From RGIG3994 sp964461635 (lineage in GTDB: Bacteria > Bacillota > Clostridia > Oscillospirales > CAG-272), in the NCBI GenBank assembly GCA_964461635.1, contig CAYWVC010000005.1:1-45810 (forward strand): DNA of 45,810 nucleotides, given 5' to 3'. The translations under genes were made by a program, and so were the position numbers. How positions within the stretch are numbered: the stretch's first letter is position 1; each line of letters opens with the position of its first letter. Below are positions 25,486 through 34,464 of the stretch, in pieces. The notes below the pieces were generated by a model. That model was not told the DNA's origin and searched no databases. It saw only the letters and a list, made by a program, of their open reading frames with translations.

Positions 25486-26586
25486 ATGAACAGACCGGAT
25501 AGAATGGAAGGTAAGGTGCTCGGCGGGCGATATGAGCTGTTAAACGTCATCGGCATCGGCGGAATGTCGGTGGTCTACGGTGCGTTTGACCGCGTCACCC
25601 GTGAGACCGTTGCCTTGAAAATGCTTGACGAGAGCAAATGTGATACGCCCGAGGCTCGGGCAGAGGCGGAAGCGCGTTTTCAAAACGAGATAGACGTTAT
25701 GAGCCGACTCTCGCATCCCAATATAGTTAAGCTCCTGAATGTGTCTCAGCCGGGCGAGCCTTTGTATTTCGTGATGGAATACGTGGAGGCAAACACCTTG
25801 AAGCTGAAGATAGAGGAGCACGGGACGCTGACCTTGGAGGAGACCCTGTGCTACGCGGATCAGATACTTCGGGCTTTGATCCATATACATTCCCGTAACG
25901 TGGTGCACTGCGATATCAAGCCGCAAAACATTATGCTTTTGCCGAACGGGAACCTTAAGCTTGCCGACTTCGGAATTGCGCGTATGATCGACGTTAAACA
26001 ACGCGAGAGATCGGATATGGCTGTCGGGACGGTATATTATACCAGCCCGGAGCAGGCATCGGGCAGAAAGATCGGACCGGGCTCGGATATTTATTCGCTT
26101 GGCGTTATGATGTATGAGATGGCGACCGGCAGACTTCCGTTTTCGGCAAACGATACGGCGGCAATATCGCGTATGCATATTGAAACGGCGCCGCTCAGAC
26201 CCCGCAGTATAGATCCCACGATTCCCCGCGGATTGGAGCAGATAATATTGCGTGCTATCGAAAAAACGCCTTTTATGCGCTTCTCAAGCGCATCAGAAAT
26301 GCTTGACGCGGTACGTACTCTGTCGGAAAATCCGTATACCGTTTTTGAATATAATATTGATAACGGTGAGATGGGAAAGCGGAAAAAGGTGAATGAGAGC
26401 CGGGAAGCCGAGGGCATCGGCGGATGGATCTTCGCTCTGATGGGGGTCGGAGTTGCCTTTCTGATCGTTCTTGCCGTGACCTTGATCGTCGTATTGGTAA
26501 CGAAGGGCAACGTTGCGCTTTTGCCGAGCTTTTTGCCCGATATATACGAGAGCTTGACGGCAGTGGGGAGCGGATATGGAGCATAA
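25486..26586 (+). CDS. prkC: Membrane Ser/Thr protein kinase (PrkC type) lacking PASTA domains
   Basis: A 366-residue Hanks-type kinase. The kinase domain is complete at about 12-280, with GIGGMSVVYG, the VALK lysine, HCDIKPQN (HCD instead of the usual HRD), ADFGIA and the activation loop ending GTVYYTSPEQ. A single transmembrane helix lies at ~315-337, followed by only ~29 outer residues. PrkC proteins normally carry several extracellular PASTA repeats that sense peptidoglycan; none is present, and the frame ends cleanly with rsgA overlapping by 11 bases. Activation must therefore differ from standard PrkC (inference). Confidence 0.93.
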   Translation: MNRPDRMEGKVLGGRYELLNVIGIGGMSVVYGAFDRVTRETVALKMLDESKCDTPEARAEAEARFQNEIDVMSRLSHPNIVKLLNVSQPGEPLYFVMEYVEANTLKLKIEEHGTLTLEETLCYADQILRALIHIHSRNVVHCDIKPQNIMLLPNGNLKLADFGIARMIDVKQRERSDMAVGTVYYTSPEQASGRKIGPGSDIYSLGVMMYEMATGRLPFSANDTAAISRMHIETAPLRPRSIDPTIPRGLEQIILRAIEKTPFMRFSSASEMLDAVRTLSENPYTVFEYNIDNGEMGKRKKVNESREAEGIGGWIFALMGVGVAFLIVLAVTLIVVLVTKGNVALLPSFLPDIYESLTAVGSGYGA

Positions 26587-27535
26587 GATCGGTACCGTTA
26601 TCGAGGGGGTAGGCGGTCTTTACACCGTCGCTCTTGATCGGACTTTAGAATCCGCGGCACCCGCAGAGACCGTCACCTGCCGCGCCCGTGGGGCGCTCAA
26701 GCACGGCGGGGGGGGCTTGCTCGTCGGAGATAGGGTCAGTGTGAGCCTCGGAGATGACGGAAACTGTGGGGACAAATGCAACGAATCTGCGGGGACCGTG
26801 ATCGACGCGATATTACCGCGCCGCAACGGGCTGATACGTCCGCCTATCGCAAATCTTGATATGCTGTTCGTTATGATGGCGGTCTCGTGCCCCGAGCCGT
26901 CACTGCCGACGGTTGATAAGCTGCTCGCGATTTGTGAGCATAACGGCATTGATGCCACGGTCATAATAAGTAAGATTGAGCTTGACCGCGCCCGTGCCGA
27001 CGAAATAGCGCACGTATATTCGCTTGCCGGATACCGTGTGTTTCCCGTGAGCTGTTATGAAAACGAGGGTGTGGGAGCCGTCGACTCCTTCGTGCGCTCG
27101 GTCGTAAAGGGGAGAACGGTGGCGTTTGCCGGGGCATCCGGGATCGGGAAATCGACTCTGATAAACGGGATCTTCCCCTCGCTCGGACTTGAGACAGGGG
27201 AGATAAGCCGTAAAACCGAACGCGGAAAGCATACGACGCGGAGCGTAAGGCTCTTTCCGACCGACGGCGGCTTTGTCGCCGACACCCCGGGCTTTTCGAT
27301 GCTTGATTTTACGCGGTTTGACTTCTTCGGCAAGGAGGATCTGCCGTTGACCTTCCGCGAATTCTCCGACTGTATCGGAAAATGCAGGTATACGAAGTGT
27401 ACTCATACCAAGGAGGAGGGCTGCGCGGTGCTGGAAAAGCTCAAAAACGGGCAGATCGCGCCGTCACGGCACGAGAGCTTTAAAGAACTGTACGGTATAC
27501 TTAAAGAAAAACACGAATGGAGCAACCGAAAATGA
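26576..27535 (+). CDS. rsgA: Small-ribosomal-subunit biogenesis GTPase RsgA
   Basis: A 319-residue circularly permuted GTPase acting in late 30S maturation. The order is an N-terminal OB fold, then G4 (ISKIEL in place of the more common TKxDL), G1 GASGIGKST and G3 DTPGF. A C-terminal zinc motif follows (CIGKCRYTKCTHTKEEGC). It overlaps the kinase gene by 11 bases and thiN by 4. rpe, often found between rsgA and thiN, is missing. Confidence 0.95.
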   Translation: MEHKIGTVIEGVGGLYTVALDRTLESAAPAETVTCRARGALKHGGGGLLVGDRVSVSLGDDGNCGDKCNESAGTVIDAILPRRNGLIRPPIANLDMLFVMMAVSCPEPSLPTVDKLLAICEHNGIDATVIISKIELDRARADEIAHVYSLAGYRVFPVSCYENEGVGAVDSFVRSVVKGRTVAFAGASGIGKSTLINGIFPSLGLETGEISRKTERGKHTTRSVRLFPTDGGFVADTPGFSMLDFTRFDFFGKEDLPLTFREFSDCIGKCRYTKCTHTKEEGCAVLEKLKNGQIAPSRHESFKELYGILKEKHEWSNRK

Positions 27536-28173
27536 GAGCCTTTATTTATGCGGGCGGGGAGATATTTCCCGATAATATTACCGAGCATCCGAAGGGCGAC
27601 GACCTCCGGATCGCGGCTGATTCCGGCTATCTGAATGCCGTGCGGCTCGGAGATCGCGTGGACGTTTACGTCGGCGATCTCGATTCCTGCCGCGAAAGCG
27701 AGATAGGCGATGGCGTGGAGATCGTTCGTCTCAAGCCCGAGAAGGATATTACCGATACTCAGGCGGCGGTTGAGATCGCCATAGAGCGCGGAGCCGACGA
27801 CATCCTGATAGTCGGAGGTCTCAGCGGGCGCTTGGATCATACGCTCTCAAACCTCGGAATATTGACGGATATGAAGCTTCGCGGCTGTCACGCGGTGATC
27901 TTTGACGGCAGAAACCGCGTGCGTTATCTGAAAAACGACAGCTATATTCTGGCAAGGTCGGGATATCGCTATCTTTCGGTCATTGCCGTCGACGATGAGG
28001 TCAAGGGTGTGGAGCTTCAGGGCGTTAAGTATCCCTTGAAGGGAGCGAAGCTCAAGAAAAACCTTCAGTATGCGGTAAGCAACGAGATAGAGGGAAACTG
28101 TGCTTTTATCGCGGTGAAAAAGGGCGGCATTATGATCGTTGAATCACGGGATGTCTTAAATATTCCGATATAA
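27532..28173 (+). CDS. thiN: Thiamine pyrophosphokinase
   Basis: A 213-residue ThiN-type kinase forming thiamine pyrophosphate from thiamine and ATP. It shows GGEIFPDN, ADSGYLNA, VGDLDSC and the KDITDTQAAVE substrate segment, then the LSGRLDHTLSNL motif and a C-terminal thiamine-binding beta domain. The ATG at 27532 overlaps the rsgA stop (ATGA) with ggag 9 bases upstream. A second ATG at 27517 would need a larger overlap and is less likely. It ends the long plus-strand cluster at a terminator. Confidence 0.94.
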   Translation: MRAFIYAGGEIFPDNITEHPKGDDLRIAADSGYLNAVRLGDRVDVYVGDLDSCRESEIGDGVEIVRLKPEKDITDTQAAVEIAIERGADDILIVGGLSGRLDHTLSNLGILTDMKLRGCHAVIFDGRNRVRYLKNDSYILARSGYRYLSVIAVDDEVKGVELQGVKYPLKGAKLKKNLQYAVSNEIEGNCAFIAVKKGGIMIVESRDVLNIPI

Positions 28174-28177
28174 AAAT

Positions 28178-28227
28178 CGCCTCGCGTCGATCCGTTTTTA
28201 TCGGGCCTGCGCGAGGCGAAGCTTTTT
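28178..28227 (+). terminator. Terminator after thiN
   Basis: The 9-bp arms cgcctcgcg and cgcgaggcg flank a ~23-base loop and are followed by aagcttttt. It lies 4 bases after the thiN stop, between convergent genes. Confidence 0.82.
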
Positions 28228-28232
28228 GCTTT

Positions 28233-29597
28233 TTAATTGTCCGTGTCGGTGTCGGTCGGAGTGACGGTTGCCACAAGCCCGGTGACGCGAAGCTGATTCA
28301 TCCCTGTGATCTTTACGGATACATTCTGATAATCAAAGCTGTCACCGACCTTCGGTTCGGCATTGAGCATTTCGGTTGCCCAGCCTCCGACTGTCGTGCA
28401 ATCGCTTTCAAAGTTCTTTGGAGTCACATCGATCGCCTCGAAGAAGTCGTAGATGTTCATATCCCCCTTGACGGTGAACACTCCGTCGCGGTTCTCGCGG
28501 ATCTCTTCAACGATGACATCAGACTCATCCCAGATATCACCGACGAGCTCTTCAAGTATGTCCTCAAGCGAGACGATGCCCATCGTTCCGCCGAATTCGT
28601 CGGTTACGATAGCTATATGCGTGCGCTTTTCTCGCATAGTTTTGAGCGCGGCGGGGAGCTTTGTGGTCTTGTGAAGGTAGACTGGCTTCAGAAGAATACT
28701 GCGAAGATCGAATTCACCGTCGTGGCAGACCGCTTCGCGATAAAATCTGTTGAGGGAGAGAATTCCCACGATATTATCGGTGCTGTCATCGTAGACCGGG
28801 AGCCTTGAGTATCGCGACCCGGCTATGATCCTTGCGTTTTTCTCAAAGCTGTCGTTTATATCAATTGCTATGAGCTGTATGCGGGGAGTCATTATCTCCT
28901 CGATCGACGTATCCGGGAATTCGATCGTGGAATGGAGCAGTGCGCTCTTGTCCTCGTCAATAACGCCCTCCTCCTCTACCGTTTCGATGATGGATATGAG
29001 CTCCTCCTCGGATACGGTCGGCTCGTCGGCTGCCTTGTCTTTGCCCCAGAATTTACGAAGCAGATTGACAAACAGCATAACGGCTTTTACGATAGGGAAG
29101 AGGATCAGCCATACGATCCTGACGGGGTACGCGACCTTGCAGACAAGGAAATCAGCGTGCTGCTTGGCGATTATCTTAGGCGTGATCTCGCCGCAAATGA
29201 GTATCAGTATCGTCATTATTGCCGTGGACAGTACGGTGATCAAGGTGCTCTTGACCCCTTCGTCCAATGCGATGTCGGCAAGCAGATTGGTGAAGATGAG
29301 CGTTGCCGCTGTCGACGCGGCGATGTTTGCAAGGTTGTTGCCGATCAGGATCGCGGAGAGTGCCTCGGTAAAGCGCTCGTTTACCTTGTACGCAAGCTTG
29401 GCGGCTTTGTTGCCCTCGTCCATCTTCTTCTTGAGTCTGATTTTGTTGGACGCGTTGAAGGATATCTCCGATCCGGAGAAGAATGCCGAGCAGATGACCA
29501 TCAGCACGATTATCAGCGCGTATACCGCCATTTTGGCACCCGATGCCGCGCCGCTTTCAACTTCGGCAGAGAGAGAGATAAATCCGTTGAATATCAT
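28233..29597 (-). CDS. DUF21/CBS/CorC_HlyC membrane protein (CNNM-type), copy B
   Basis: A 454-residue hemolysin-C/CNNM-like protein. The N-terminal DUF21 membrane domain has about four helices and ends in a LICGEITPKIIAK motif. Two CBS domains follow (including IEEIMTPRIQLIAID and EFGGTMGIVSLEDILEELVGDI), then a C-terminal CorC_HlyC domain (residues ~350-440). CNNM relatives transport or regulate Mg2+ and other divalent cations; the ion is not shown here. It overlaps its upstream paralogue by 4 bases, so the two are translated together. Confidence 0.92.
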   Translation of the reverse strand: MIFNGFISLSAEVESGAASGAKMAVYALIIVLMVICSAFFSGSEISFNASNKIRLKKKMDEGNKAAKLAYKVNERFTEALSAILIGNNLANIAASTAATLIFTNLLADIALDEGVKSTLITVLSTAIMTILILICGEITPKIIAKQHADFLVCKVAYPVRIVWLILFPIVKAVMLFVNLLRKFWGKDKAADEPTVSEEELISIIETVEEEGVIDEDKSALLHSTIEFPDTSIEEIMTPRIQLIAIDINDSFEKNARIIAGSRYSRLPVYDDSTDNIVGILSLNRFYREAVCHDGEFDLRSILLKPVYLHKTTKLPAALKTMREKRTHIAIVTDEFGGTMGIVSLEDILEELVGDIWDESDVIVEEIRENRDGVFTVKGDMNIYDFFEAIDVTPKNFESDCTTVGGWATEMLNAEPKVGDSFDYQNVSVKITGMNQLRVTGLVATVTPTDTDTDN

Positions 29598-30931
29598 TTG
29601 ACAGTCGCCTCCTTTGCCGTGCCGACGGGAACCTCGTCGGGGATCAAACGGAATACGACCTTGTCAAGTCGCTTGGTTTCGGGGTCTATCACGTTGTCCT
29701 CGAGCTCTTCGACCGAGATCTCAAGGTTGTGATACGGGAAGCTTTCATCCTCGGCGGGAAATTGACCGAAGCTGTCAAGCACCCAATCGTAGACCTTTTT
29801 CTTCGCCAGCGTGCGGTCGGGCAGGCGAAGCTTCATTCGCCTGAACACGTCGCCGACGGTCAGCTCGGTGCTTACGAGGAAGCGGTTGCCCCCGAGCTTT
29901 ATAAAGTTTTTATCGACTATATCGTCCTCGTCCCAGATCTCGCCGACGATCTCCTCAAGGAAATCCTCCACGGTTGCGAGACCGACAGCCTGCTCCGGGG
30001 TGCCGACGACGGCTATGTAATGTCCGTTCTGACTCATCCGGGCGAATACGGGCTCTATCCGATCATCCGGCAGGGCAAAAAACGGCGCGTGCATTATTTT
30101 GCGGATATCAACGTCGTGATCTGCCATATAAGCCTTCAGAAATTCACGTATGTTGAGTATTCCGATCACGTGCTCGGGCGAGTCCGAGCATACGGGCAGG
30201 CGCGAATGCGTCGAGCCCTTTATGATCGAGATGATACGTTCGTTCGGCATATCGGCGTTCAGCGTCACCATATCGTCCTTGACCGTCATAACGTCTGCTA
30301 CCACGGTGTCGGAAAGCTCAAGCGCCGAGCGGAACATATCGCTTTGCTTTTCGTCCATAACACCCTCTTCCTCCGCAGTGTCGATGATGTTGTAGAGGTC
30401 GTCCTCGGTTATCGACGGCTCATCGGAAGCGGCAAAGAGCTTGGATACGAGCTTGGTTATCGCCGTGAATGCCACGACGAGCGGGAACAGGAGCTTCATA
30501 AGCAGACGCAGTGATTTTGCATAGCGAAGCGCAAGCGTTTCACTGCGGTCGTTTGCGTGGCTCTTCGGGATCATTTCGGCAAACAAAAAAACGAGGAAGG
30601 TAGCTATGACCGTTCCGTAAAGGAAGGATGCCGTATCCTCCGAAATGTTACCGAGCACGCCTTCCCGCCAAAGCGCGAGCACAAGCGAGGTCGCAACGGC
30701 TCCGGCACCTATATGGGTTATGTTGTTGCCTATCAGGAGCGTCGTAAGTGCGCGGTCAAAGTTTTCCGAGATATAAAGGGCAGTCTGAGCCCTTTTGTCC
30801 CCGTTGTCGGCAAGCGCCCTGATCTTGATGAGGTTCATCGCGGTGAACGCGGTCTCCGCACCGCCGAAGTATGCACCGAATATGATCAGAACGACGAATA
30901 CGACGGCTAAAACGATTATTGTGGTCAGCAT
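29594..30931 (-). CDS. DUF21/CBS/CorC_HlyC membrane protein (CNNM-type), copy A
   Basis: A 445-residue paralogue of the next gene with the same DUF21, two CBS and CorC_HlyC layout. The membrane domain starts at the N terminus and contains FGGAETAFTAMN, which aligns with FSGSEISFNASN of the paralogue. The CBS region includes VADVMTVKDDM and VATVEDFLEEIVGEI. Sequence divergence is large, so the duplication is old or each copy was acquired separately. The SD at the ATG is poor; an aaggag lies 25 bases upstream with a very short frame between. Confidence 0.92.
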   Translation of the reverse strand: MLTTIIVLAVVFVVLIIFGAYFGGAETAFTAMNLIKIRALADNGDKRAQTALYISENFDRALTTLLIGNNITHIGAGAVATSLVLALWREGVLGNISEDTASFLYGTVIATFLVFLFAEMIPKSHANDRSETLALRYAKSLRLLMKLLFPLVVAFTAITKLVSKLFAASDEPSITEDDLYNIIDTAEEEGVMDEKQSDMFRSALELSDTVVADVMTVKDDMVTLNADMPNERIISIIKGSTHSRLPVCSDSPEHVIGILNIREFLKAYMADHDVDIRKIMHAPFFALPDDRIEPVFARMSQNGHYIAVVGTPEQAVGLATVEDFLEEIVGEIWDEDDIVDKNFIKLGGNRFLVSTELTVGDVFRRMKLRLPDRTLAKKKVYDWVLDSFGQFPAEDESFPYHNLEISVEELEDNVIDPETKRLDKVVFRLIPDEVPVGTAKEATVK

Positions 30932-30984
30932 CGACCATCACTTTCCATTTTGAAAACCATCTCCTTAATTGAGTATTAATTATC

Positions 30985-31013
30985 ATTATATACTATTTTC
31001 CTGCCCGTGTCAA
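30985..31013 (-). promoter_or_regulatory. Consensus promoter for the DUF21/CBS pair
   Basis: On the minus strand, -35 TTGACA (31013-31008) and -10 TATAAT (30990-30985) are separated by 17 bases, a full consensus match. Confidence 0.87.
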
Positions 31014-31086
31014 TAGAATTTTTGATCATTTTACGGGTTCGCCGCAAAGTCGGGGGGGGCGCAAATTGTGAAATTTTGTCGTATAC

Positions 31087-31115
31087 TTCACAAATACCGC
31101 AATATGTGATATAAT
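31087..31115 (+). promoter_or_regulatory. Extended -10 promoter for dxs
   Basis: -10 TATAAT with an upstream TGa (extended -10) and a weaker -35 TTCACA at 17 bases. The dxs SD aaggaga begins 22 bases after the -10. Confidence 0.78.
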
Positions 31116-31149
31116 TGTCGTGCCCCAAACGGGGGCGAAGGAGATTTGC

Positions 31150-33039
31150 GTGAGTAAATACGAAATTCTTGATAAAGTCGAATGCCCGGGCGATCTGAAG
31201 CGAATGACCGATGCAGAGCTGACGCAGCTTGCGGCGGAGATACGCGAATGCCTTGTTGATAACGTGAGCCGTACCGGCGGACACCTTGCTTCCAATCTCG
31301 GTGTGGTCGAGCTTACACTTGCCATACATCGGGTAATGGACGCGCCGAAGGATCACGTTATATTCGACGTCGGGCACCAGAGTTACGTGCACAAGCTCGT
31401 TACCGGGCGACGCGACAGGTTCGATACACTTCGGCAGGGCGGCGGTCTGTCCGGCTTCACAAAAAGAGAAGAGAGTGAATACGATTGCTTCGGTGCTGGA
31501 CACAGCTCCACCTCGGTCTCGGCGGCGCTCGGCTTTGCCGAGGCGGACAGGCTGAACGGCTCCGACGCTTATACGGTCGCCGTGGTGGGCGACGGTGCGT
31601 TCACGGGCGGGATGATCCACGAGGCGTTGAATAATTGCGACGACGATCTTCGATTGATCATTATCATAAACGAAAACGAGATGTCCATATCGAAGAATAT
31701 CGGACGGTTTGCAAAAAATCTGACGAGGATCCGCGCCGGGAGCCGATACCTTCGGACCAAAAAAGCGACGAGGACCTTTATTCAGCGCATTCCGCTTATC
31801 GGCGGCTGGCTGTTCCGACGGATACGGGACGTTAAGAAGGCGCTGAAGAACCTGATGTACGGCAGTAATTATTTTGAGGATCTCGGACTTTATTACCTCG
31901 GTCCGGTGGACGGACACGACCGCGCGGCGGTCGAAAGGTTGCTTGCCGAGGCGAAGAGCACCGGGCACGGTGCGGTAATTCACGTGAAGACCAAGAAGGG
32001 CAAGGGATTTGCCCCCGCGGAGCTTGATCCGGGACATTATCACGGTGTGGCTCCCGAGAGTGCGGAAGCGCGTGAGAGCGATTTCTCGCACGTTTTCGGG
32101 GATTACCTTTGCCAAATGGCGGAGAAGGATAAACGCATCTGCGCGATAACCGCAGCGATGGCGGACGGTACGGGCCTCGGGGCTTTTGCCGAGAAATTTC
32201 CGGACAGATTCTTTGACGTCGGGATTGCGGAGGAGCACGCGCTGACCTTTGCCGCGGGAATTGCGGCGGATGGGCTGCGCCCGGTGGCGGCGATATATTC
32301 GACCTTCCTTCAACGCGGGTACGATAATATAATACACGACATCGCTCTTCAATCCCTGCCGGTCATTCTGTGCGTTGACCGTGCGGGTATAAACGGCAGT
32401 GACGGTCCGACGCATCACGGTATATTTGACGTGGCTTTCCTGTCGGAAATACCAAATATGAGCATTTATACCCCGTTGACCTACGGTAGCTTGCGAGCGG
32501 CGCTTGACGATGCTTTGAACAGCGGCGCGTCTTGTGCGATCCGATATCCCCATTCGGAGGAGAGCGAAACGGTCGTTAAGCGCTTCTATCCCGACGGTGA
32601 TTATGCGTTGAGAGGGGCACGGGCCGATTTCAGCGTTGCGCCCGAGGCTGTGATCGTTACCGACGGCAGGATAGTCGAGGAAGCGCTCAAAGCCGAGGAA
32701 ATGCTTGCGTCGCGCGGCATATCCTGCGGTACTGTCCTTCTTGAAAGGCTGAAGCCATATGCGGATGCGGCGGATCGGGTGAATTCTCTGATCTCCGACG
32801 GCACGAGGGTGATCCTGTTCTATGAGGAGGAGCTCCGCAACGGCGGTATGGGAATGCTGCTTTCCGACACGATGCGCCGAAAGGGATATCTTGAGGGCAG
32901 GGAATGGCGGATATTGGCGTTGGACGACAGCTTTGCGGTGCGTGACCGTGACGTTCCCGTGCTTGAGGCGGCGGGGCTTGATGCCGCCGTTGCCGCGGAT
33001 GTCGTTGAAAGTGCAATGGCGGCGGTAAAACAAGTCTGA
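31150..33039 (+). CDS. dxs: 1-deoxy-D-xylulose-5-phosphate synthase
   Basis: A 629-residue TPP enzyme joining pyruvate and glyceraldehyde 3-phosphate, the first step of the MEP isoprenoid pathway and a source of thiamine and pyridoxal precursors. It shows HQSYVHKLVTGR, FTKREESEYDCFGAGHSSTS, the TPP motif beginning GDGAFTGGM and the DVGIAEEHA catalytic Glu segment. Start: GTG at 31150 with SD aaggaga 6 bases upstream. An earlier in-frame GTG at 31120 is too close to the promoter and lacks an SD. It is a single-gene transcript with its own terminator. Confidence 0.96.
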   Translation: MSKYEILDKVECPGDLKRMTDAELTQLAAEIRECLVDNVSRTGGHLASNLGVVELTLAIHRVMDAPKDHVIFDVGHQSYVHKLVTGRRDRFDTLRQGGGLSGFTKREESEYDCFGAGHSSTSVSAALGFAEADRLNGSDAYTVAVVGDGAFTGGMIHEALNNCDDDLRLIIIINENEMSISKNIGRFAKNLTRIRAGSRYLRTKKATRTFIQRIPLIGGWLFRRIRDVKKALKNLMYGSNYFEDLGLYYLGPVDGHDRAAVERLLAEAKSTGHGAVIHVKTKKGKGFAPAELDPGHYHGVAPESAEARESDFSHVFGDYLCQMAEKDKRICAITAAMADGTGLGAFAEKFPDRFFDVGIAEEHALTFAAGIAADGLRPVAAIYSTFLQRGYDNIIHDIALQSLPVILCVDRAGINGSDGPTHHGIFDVAFLSEIPNMSIYTPLTYGSLRAALDDALNSGASCAIRYPHSEESETVVKRFYPDGDYALRGARADFSVAPEAVIVTDGRIVEEALKAEEMLASRGISCGTVLLERLKPYADAADRVNSLISDGTRVILFYEEELRNGGMGMLLSDTMRRKGYLEGREWRILALDDSFAVRDRDVPVLEAAGLDAAVAADVVESAMAAVKQV

Positions 33040-33051
33040 AGACGTAAAAAT

Positions 33052-33081
33052 AAAGCTCCCTTCGGTGCGAAGGGAGCTTTT
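33052..33081 (+). terminator. Terminator after dxs
   Basis: A perfect 11-bp stem (aaagctccctt / aagggagcttt) with a 7-base loop. A-run before and T-run after suggest it may serve both dxs and the convergent gene. Confidence 0.85.
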
Positions 33082-33098
33082 GTTGCGTTATTATTGAG

Positions 33099-34280
33099 TT
33101 ACGGGATATCTTCAAATACCTGTGCCGGCGGATTGTCGAGATCCTCGGGGTGCTCAACAAGTCTCTTCATAAGCTTGAAGGCAGAGGCGTAGTAATATCC
33201 GTCGCATATACGCTCGTCGGTGACTGCCTTGAAATCCAGGTACTTGCGCCGCGACGGGGTGCCGTTTGCATCAAGCACGGTCACCGTGCGCTTCATTCCG
33301 TACGACAGGAATACCGGAAGGTTGCCGAAATTGTATATGTGATGATATATCGGCTTTATGCCGAGCGAGCCCATGCTCGTGATGATCATCGAGCCGTGGA
33401 AGGGCGAGAGGTCAAGCAGTGACAGCGGCATTTTTCCGTGATAGTCAAGGGTGTTGAGAACCCAGATGAAGAAGCGGAGCATAAAGCGCGGCATCTTCTT
33501 AAGGATCTCCATAAGGGAGTCAAACCCGGTGTCCTCGCTTTCGCCGATGCTCTTTTCCACGACGGTGTTGAATTTTTCGTAGATATCGTCGATCGTGTCG
33601 GTGGGCTCAAAGAACACCTTGATGCAGGTATCGGGGGATTCGATGGTCATCGTTTTCTTGACCGTCATCGTAACGTCGATCGAGTGACGCGAATATATCT
33701 CCCGCCCGCTGACGAAGCGGTTAATTCCCGGACGCTGAGAAACGACTCTTACGTATGCGGCAAGCAGGACGTGAAGTATGCTGAAATTCTTCATCCCCGC
33801 CTTTATCTTTTCACGGCAGAATTTTTCGGTTTCGGTGATATCAAAGCTGTCGGCGTAGGTATTCAATGCGTCACATCTTTGGGGCATTACGTACGGCATA
33901 GCGCGGAGCATTCCGGTCGTCGTACGTAACCGTCTGCCCTCTTTTCTGTCGCCTATGTGATACTTGTGCTGCTTGCGCTTCTCCTTGAGCTTGGCTTTGC
34001 GGATTTCAAACTCGGCTTTTTTGGATGCCTTCTCTATCTTGAGCCGAAGCTTTTTGTCGGTCTGTTCTTTTTTGATCTTCTTTTTCAGAAGGGCAAGAGA
34101 GGGCGCGTCGACCGGCACTTCGATTTCCGTGTCGTGCGGGACCTTCAGCTTTTTGTATTTGCCGTTTATGCAAACGTAACGTACATCGTAGTTCTTGTGA
34201 TGCTTATCGCGCTTGCCGTCAATGTATGCGGACGTATTTTGACTCGGCTTTGCTCCTGCATTGATGCGGTTCTTGGACAT
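33099..34280 (-). CDS. E2 acyltransferase-like (2-oxoacid dehydrogenase catalytic-domain) protein lacking the catalytic His
   Basis: A 393-residue protein. Residues ~1-115 are lysine-rich and probably disordered or helical, with no lipoyl domain. Residues ~150-380 follow the trimeric CAT-like catalytic domain of E2 acyltransferases: LHVLLAAYVRVVSQRPGINRF (positions 169-189), the substrate-loop region ITSMGSLGIKPIYHH and the C-terminal motif. There DERICDG (355-361) replaces the usual DHRxxDG, putting Glu356 where the catalytic His belongs. No E1, E3 or lipoate genes are near. Function unknown. Start at 34280, 35 bases after the predicted transcription start. Confidence 0.75.
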   Translation of the reverse strand: MSKNRINAGAKPSQNTSAYIDGKRDKHHKNYDVRYVCINGKYKKLKVPHDTEIEVPVDAPSLALLKKKIKKEQTDKKLRLKIEKASKKAEFEIRKAKLKEKRKQHKYHIGDRKEGRRLRTTTGMLRAMPYVMPQRCDALNTYADSFDITETEKFCREKIKAGMKNFSILHVLLAAYVRVVSQRPGINRFVSGREIYSRHSIDVTMTVKKTMTIESPDTCIKVFFEPTDTIDDIYEKFNTVVEKSIGESEDTGFDSLMEILKKMPRFMLRFFIWVLNTLDYHGKMPLSLLDLSPFHGSMIITSMGSLGIKPIYHHIYNFGNLPVFLSYGMKRTVTVLDANGTPSRRKYLDFKAVTDERICDGYYYASAFKLMKRLVEHPEDLDNPPAQVFEDIP

Positions 34281-34321
34281 ATGTGTTACCGCCTTTCGCT
34301 TAAATTTTTCAGTCGACCACA

Positions 34322-34350
34322 ATTATACAACATATTGCACGAAAAATCAA
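34322..34350 (-). promoter_or_regulatory. Promoter for the E2-like gene
   Basis: On the minus strand, -35 TTGATT (34350-34345) and -10 TATAAT (34327-34322) are 17 bases apart. This promoter excludes the longer reading that would begin at 34322. Confidence 0.78.
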
Positions 34351-34372
34351 GAGAGGAGCGCAAATTTAACGG

Positions 34373-34401
34373 TTGCGCTTCGGGGGTTCCTGTGATATAA
34401 T
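34373..34401 (+). promoter_or_regulatory. Extended -10 promoter for the rnhA operon
   Basis: -10 TATAAT preceded by TGa (extended -10) with -35 TTGCGC at 17 bases. The 11-base stretch tgtgatataat is identical to that of the dxs promoter. Confidence 0.75.
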
Positions 34402-34464
34402 AAGTTAAACGTGATTTTTACGGGAAAGGAAGTCCCCGCCGATACGGGGAGATTGCAGACGAAT

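Noticed and set aside
30925..30948. Seven-residue upstream frame overlapping the first DUF21/CBS gene
   Set aside because: The SD spacing is poor (about 12 bases) and the frame is too short to support coding from sequence alone.
30976..33033. A 685-codon open frame on the minus strand opposite dxs
   Set aside because: It mirrors dxs, which has full family motifs, an SD and a promoter. The antisense frame has no recognisable domain and arises from codon bias.
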